Shown: in pieces, positions 62,479 through 64,000 of the stretch | Numbering within the stretch: position 1 is the first letter of the stretch | How the letters are laid out: every line of letters starts with the position of its first letter | Assembly (NCBI GenBank): GCA_963770245.1 | Contig: CAVYOX010000008.1 | Span: 186,001-250,000 of the forward strand | Source: PALSA-270 sp963770245 | GTDB lineage: Bacteria > Acidobacteriota > Terriglobia > Terriglobales > Acidobacteriaceae | Length of the DNA: 64,000 nucleotides | Direction of reading: 5' to 3' | Translations under genes and position numbers: made by a program | Notes under the pieces: generated by a model | The model's database searches: none | What the model saw: the letters and a program-made list of their open reading frames with translations, nothing else | What the model was told of the DNA's origin: nothing

Positions 62479-63810
62479 TCAGGGAAATGCCCTGGGCACG
62501 GAGCGGGGGCTCGGATTGGACTGGGCGCCGGCGGTTTCGCAGTCCTCGGCGACCCATCGCGGTTCGCTCCATTCCTGCAGCCCCTCGGGGCGGGAAAAGC
62601 GCTCCTCGGACAAATTGAGGGCGGCCCCCCCGGCGGGTTGGGAGCGACGCTCGTTGCGCGGTTTGCGCCAGTTGATTTGCGGAGCCATGGTTGAGAGATC
62701 GATCCGGTCGCGATATTTGACGGCGATATTGATCAGCGAGTCCAACAGGGAATCGGAGAGAAGGTGAGGCTCGAGGCCGAGCTCGATCAGCTTCGAGTGC
62801 TTGGCATTGTAGTAGTGCTGTTCGGCCTCAACCCGGGGATCGGCAAGGTGACTGATTTCCACCCTGAATCCCAGCTTCTCGGCGGCGGTTTGCACCAGGT
62901 GCGCCAACTCTAGAACCGAAAACTGTTCGGTGAACTGGTTGAAAACGCGGAATTCGCCTTCGAGCGCGGGGTTCAGACAAGCGATTTCAACGCAGCGAAC
63001 CGTGTCGCGAATATCCAGAAATCCTCGGGTTTGGCCGCCCTTCCCGTAAACCGTGAGCGGCTTCCCGGTTACCGCCTGCACACAAAACCGGTTCAACACC
63101 GTTCCGAAAACTTCGTCGTAGTCAAAGCGGTTGATCAGCACCTCATCAAGCGCCACCTCGTCGGTCACGGTTCCAAATACCACACCTTGATTCAAGTCAG
63201 TCGCACGCAACCTCCAGGCCCGGCAGGTGAACATGATGTTGTGGCTGTCATGCACTTTGGAAAGGTGATAGAAGGATCCGGGTTGTTTGGGATAGGGAAG
63301 AACGTCGCGTCGGCCATTGTGTTCGACCGTGAGGTAACCTTCTTCGATATCGATATTGGGCGTCCCGTACTCCCCCATGGTTCCTAGTTTTACCAGGTGA
63401 CACTGGGGATTAAATTCCCGGATCGCGAACAGCAGGTTCAGGGTTCCAACCAGATTGTTGACCTGGGTGAAGACTGCGTGTTTGCGGTCGATCATCGAGT
63501 AGGGAGCGGACCGTTGTTCGGCGAAATGCACGACCGCTTCCGGCTCAAAGGTTTGCAGGTAGGAAGAGAGAAACTCGTAATCGGTTACATCGCCCACAAA
63601 CAGTTCAATCTGTTTGGCGGTAAGTCCGTGCCAGACTCTGAGGCGGTCAGACAGCGGTTGAATCGGGGTCAGGGTCTGCACGCCCAGTTCGTGGTCCCAT
63701 TGCCGGCGAAGAAAATTGTCGACAATCGAAACCGAGTGCCCCCGCGCGGACAAATACAACGCAGTCGCCCAGCCACAGTAGCCATCTCCACCCAGCACGC
63801 CGATCTTCAT
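62479..63810 (-). CDS. sqdB: UDP-sulfoquinovose synthase
   Basis: A 443-residue short-chain-dehydrogenase-type enzyme closely matching SqdB/SQD1: MKIGVLGGDGYCGWATALYL, HFAEQRSAPYSMIDRKHAVF, VKLGTMGEYGTPNIDIEEGY (catalytic Thr and the family-specific TMGEYGTP), the Tyr-Lys pair in SFYHLSKVHDSHNIMF, TDLNQGVVFGT and KGGQTRGFLDIRDTVRC. It combines UDP-glucose and sulfite to give UDP-sulfoquinovose, headgroup donor for the sulfolipid SQDG. A tail of about 50 residues after NWRKPRNERRSQ is low complexity and outside the fold. The lipid-transferring SqdX/SqdD is not visible in the window. Confidence 0.92.
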   Translation of the reverse strand: MKIGVLGGDGYCGWATALYLSARGHSVSIVDNFLRRQWDHELGVQTLTPIQPLSDRLRVWHGLTAKQIELFVGDVTDYEFLSSYLQTFEPEAVVHFAEQRSAPYSMIDRKHAVFTQVNNLVGTLNLLFAIREFNPQCHLVKLGTMGEYGTPNIDIEEGYLTVEHNGRRDVLPYPKQPGSFYHLSKVHDSHNIMFTCRAWRLRATDLNQGVVFGTVTDEVALDEVLINRFDYDEVFGTVLNRFCVQAVTGKPLTVYGKGGQTRGFLDIRDTVRCVEIACLNPALEGEFRVFNQFTEQFSVLELAHLVQTAAEKLGFRVEISHLADPRVEAEQHYYNAKHSKLIELGLEPHLLSDSLLDSLINIAVKYRDRIDLSTMAPQINWRKPRNERRSQPAGGAALNLSEERFSRPEGLQEWSEPRWVAEDCETAGAQSNPSPRSVPRAFP

Positions 63811-64000
63811 TGCACCCTCCGTCAGTGAGAATCTTAAGCGGTTATTCTGTAAAGTTGTGTAACTCTTTCGACGGTTGCTGTTAAGTCCAGCCCTGAATTA
63901 GGAATGAAGCTCCCTGAAAATTCCGCTGCTCGCGCAGGATTGCAGGCAGCAAACTGACGACCGCGTGCCTTGGCTCGATCCTTCCTCCTAGGCTTTGGGT
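63811..64000. other. Upstream region of sqdB, window end
   Basis: No gene is recognisable before the window ends. TTCTGTAAAGTTGTGTAACT near 63845 is AT-rich and may hold the sqdB promoter on the minus strand. Confidence 0.3.

Overview
The window looks like a GC-rich chromosomal segment of an Acidobacteriota member, most likely class Terriglobia. Protein style points there: an Oar-like TonB receptor fragment, a PQQ dehydrogenase beside a di-haem cytochrome, GH106 and GH51 enzymes, an alkyl-DHAP-synthase homologue and UDP-sulfoquinovose synthase. There is no rRNA operon and no complete tRNA to confirm this.

Layout. 0.2-5 kb: a flavin-type split-barrel protein, a GH3 relic, a small CxxC protein, a SulP anion transporter and an MHYT sensor kinase, the last two broken by single-base frameshifts. 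5-13.2 kb: a secreted amidohydrolase, then a TetR-controlled RND efflux operon (adaptor, pump, outer-membrane channel). 13.3-16.3 kb: a tightly overlapped acid-sugar operon (DUF1537 kinase, RraA-like protein, PdxA-type dehydrogenase). 17.0 kb: a decayed tRNA-Ser. 17.6-21.2 kb: Ser/Thr kinase, PP2C phosphatase and FHA protein. 21.4-23.3 kb: a complete group II intron on the minus strand. 23.3-31.6 kb: a decayed, mosaic zone with a broken GH10 xylanase, broken response regulators, and Oar and pectinesterase fragments, surrounding an intact solute-binding protein, hybrid kinase and Hpt set. 31.7-45.8 kb: catabolism, with a GH106 rhamnosidase, PQQ dehydrogenase plus cytochrome c, Tat-exported aldo/keto reductase, L-lactate permease and oxidase, and tartrate/D-malate dehydrogenase with its MFS carrier. 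46-48.7 kb: a PlsC acyltransferase and an AGPS-like synthase, suggesting ether lipids. 49.1-52.6 kb: a GH51 arabinofuranosidase and two secreted proteins. 61.3-63.8 kb: a GT21/HpnI-like glycosyltransferase and SqdB, suggesting glycolipid and sulfolipid synthesis.

The standout locus is 52.7-60.8 kb. A sigma-54 activator is followed by a nearly ideal -24/-12 promoter with inverted repeats at enhancer distance. The promoter drives a 121-residue protein made of a 30-residue leader and fifteen perfect PGMVAK hexapeptides. The gene ends in a UUCG-loop hairpin. Facing it is an operon of three membrane or adaptor proteins: a GAF-GAF-GAF/HlyD fusion, an HlyD lipoprotein, and an M50 metallopeptidase carrying a PqqD-like (RiPP-recognition) N-terminus and an HlyD-like C-terminus. 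I infer a regulated system that recognises, processes and/or exports the repeat peptide. It has no ABC transporter, and no described system known to me matches it.

The many single-base frameshifts and abrupt gene-fragment junctions between 1 and 36 kb could be real genome decay or assembly and sequencing error. Sequence alone cannot decide between these.
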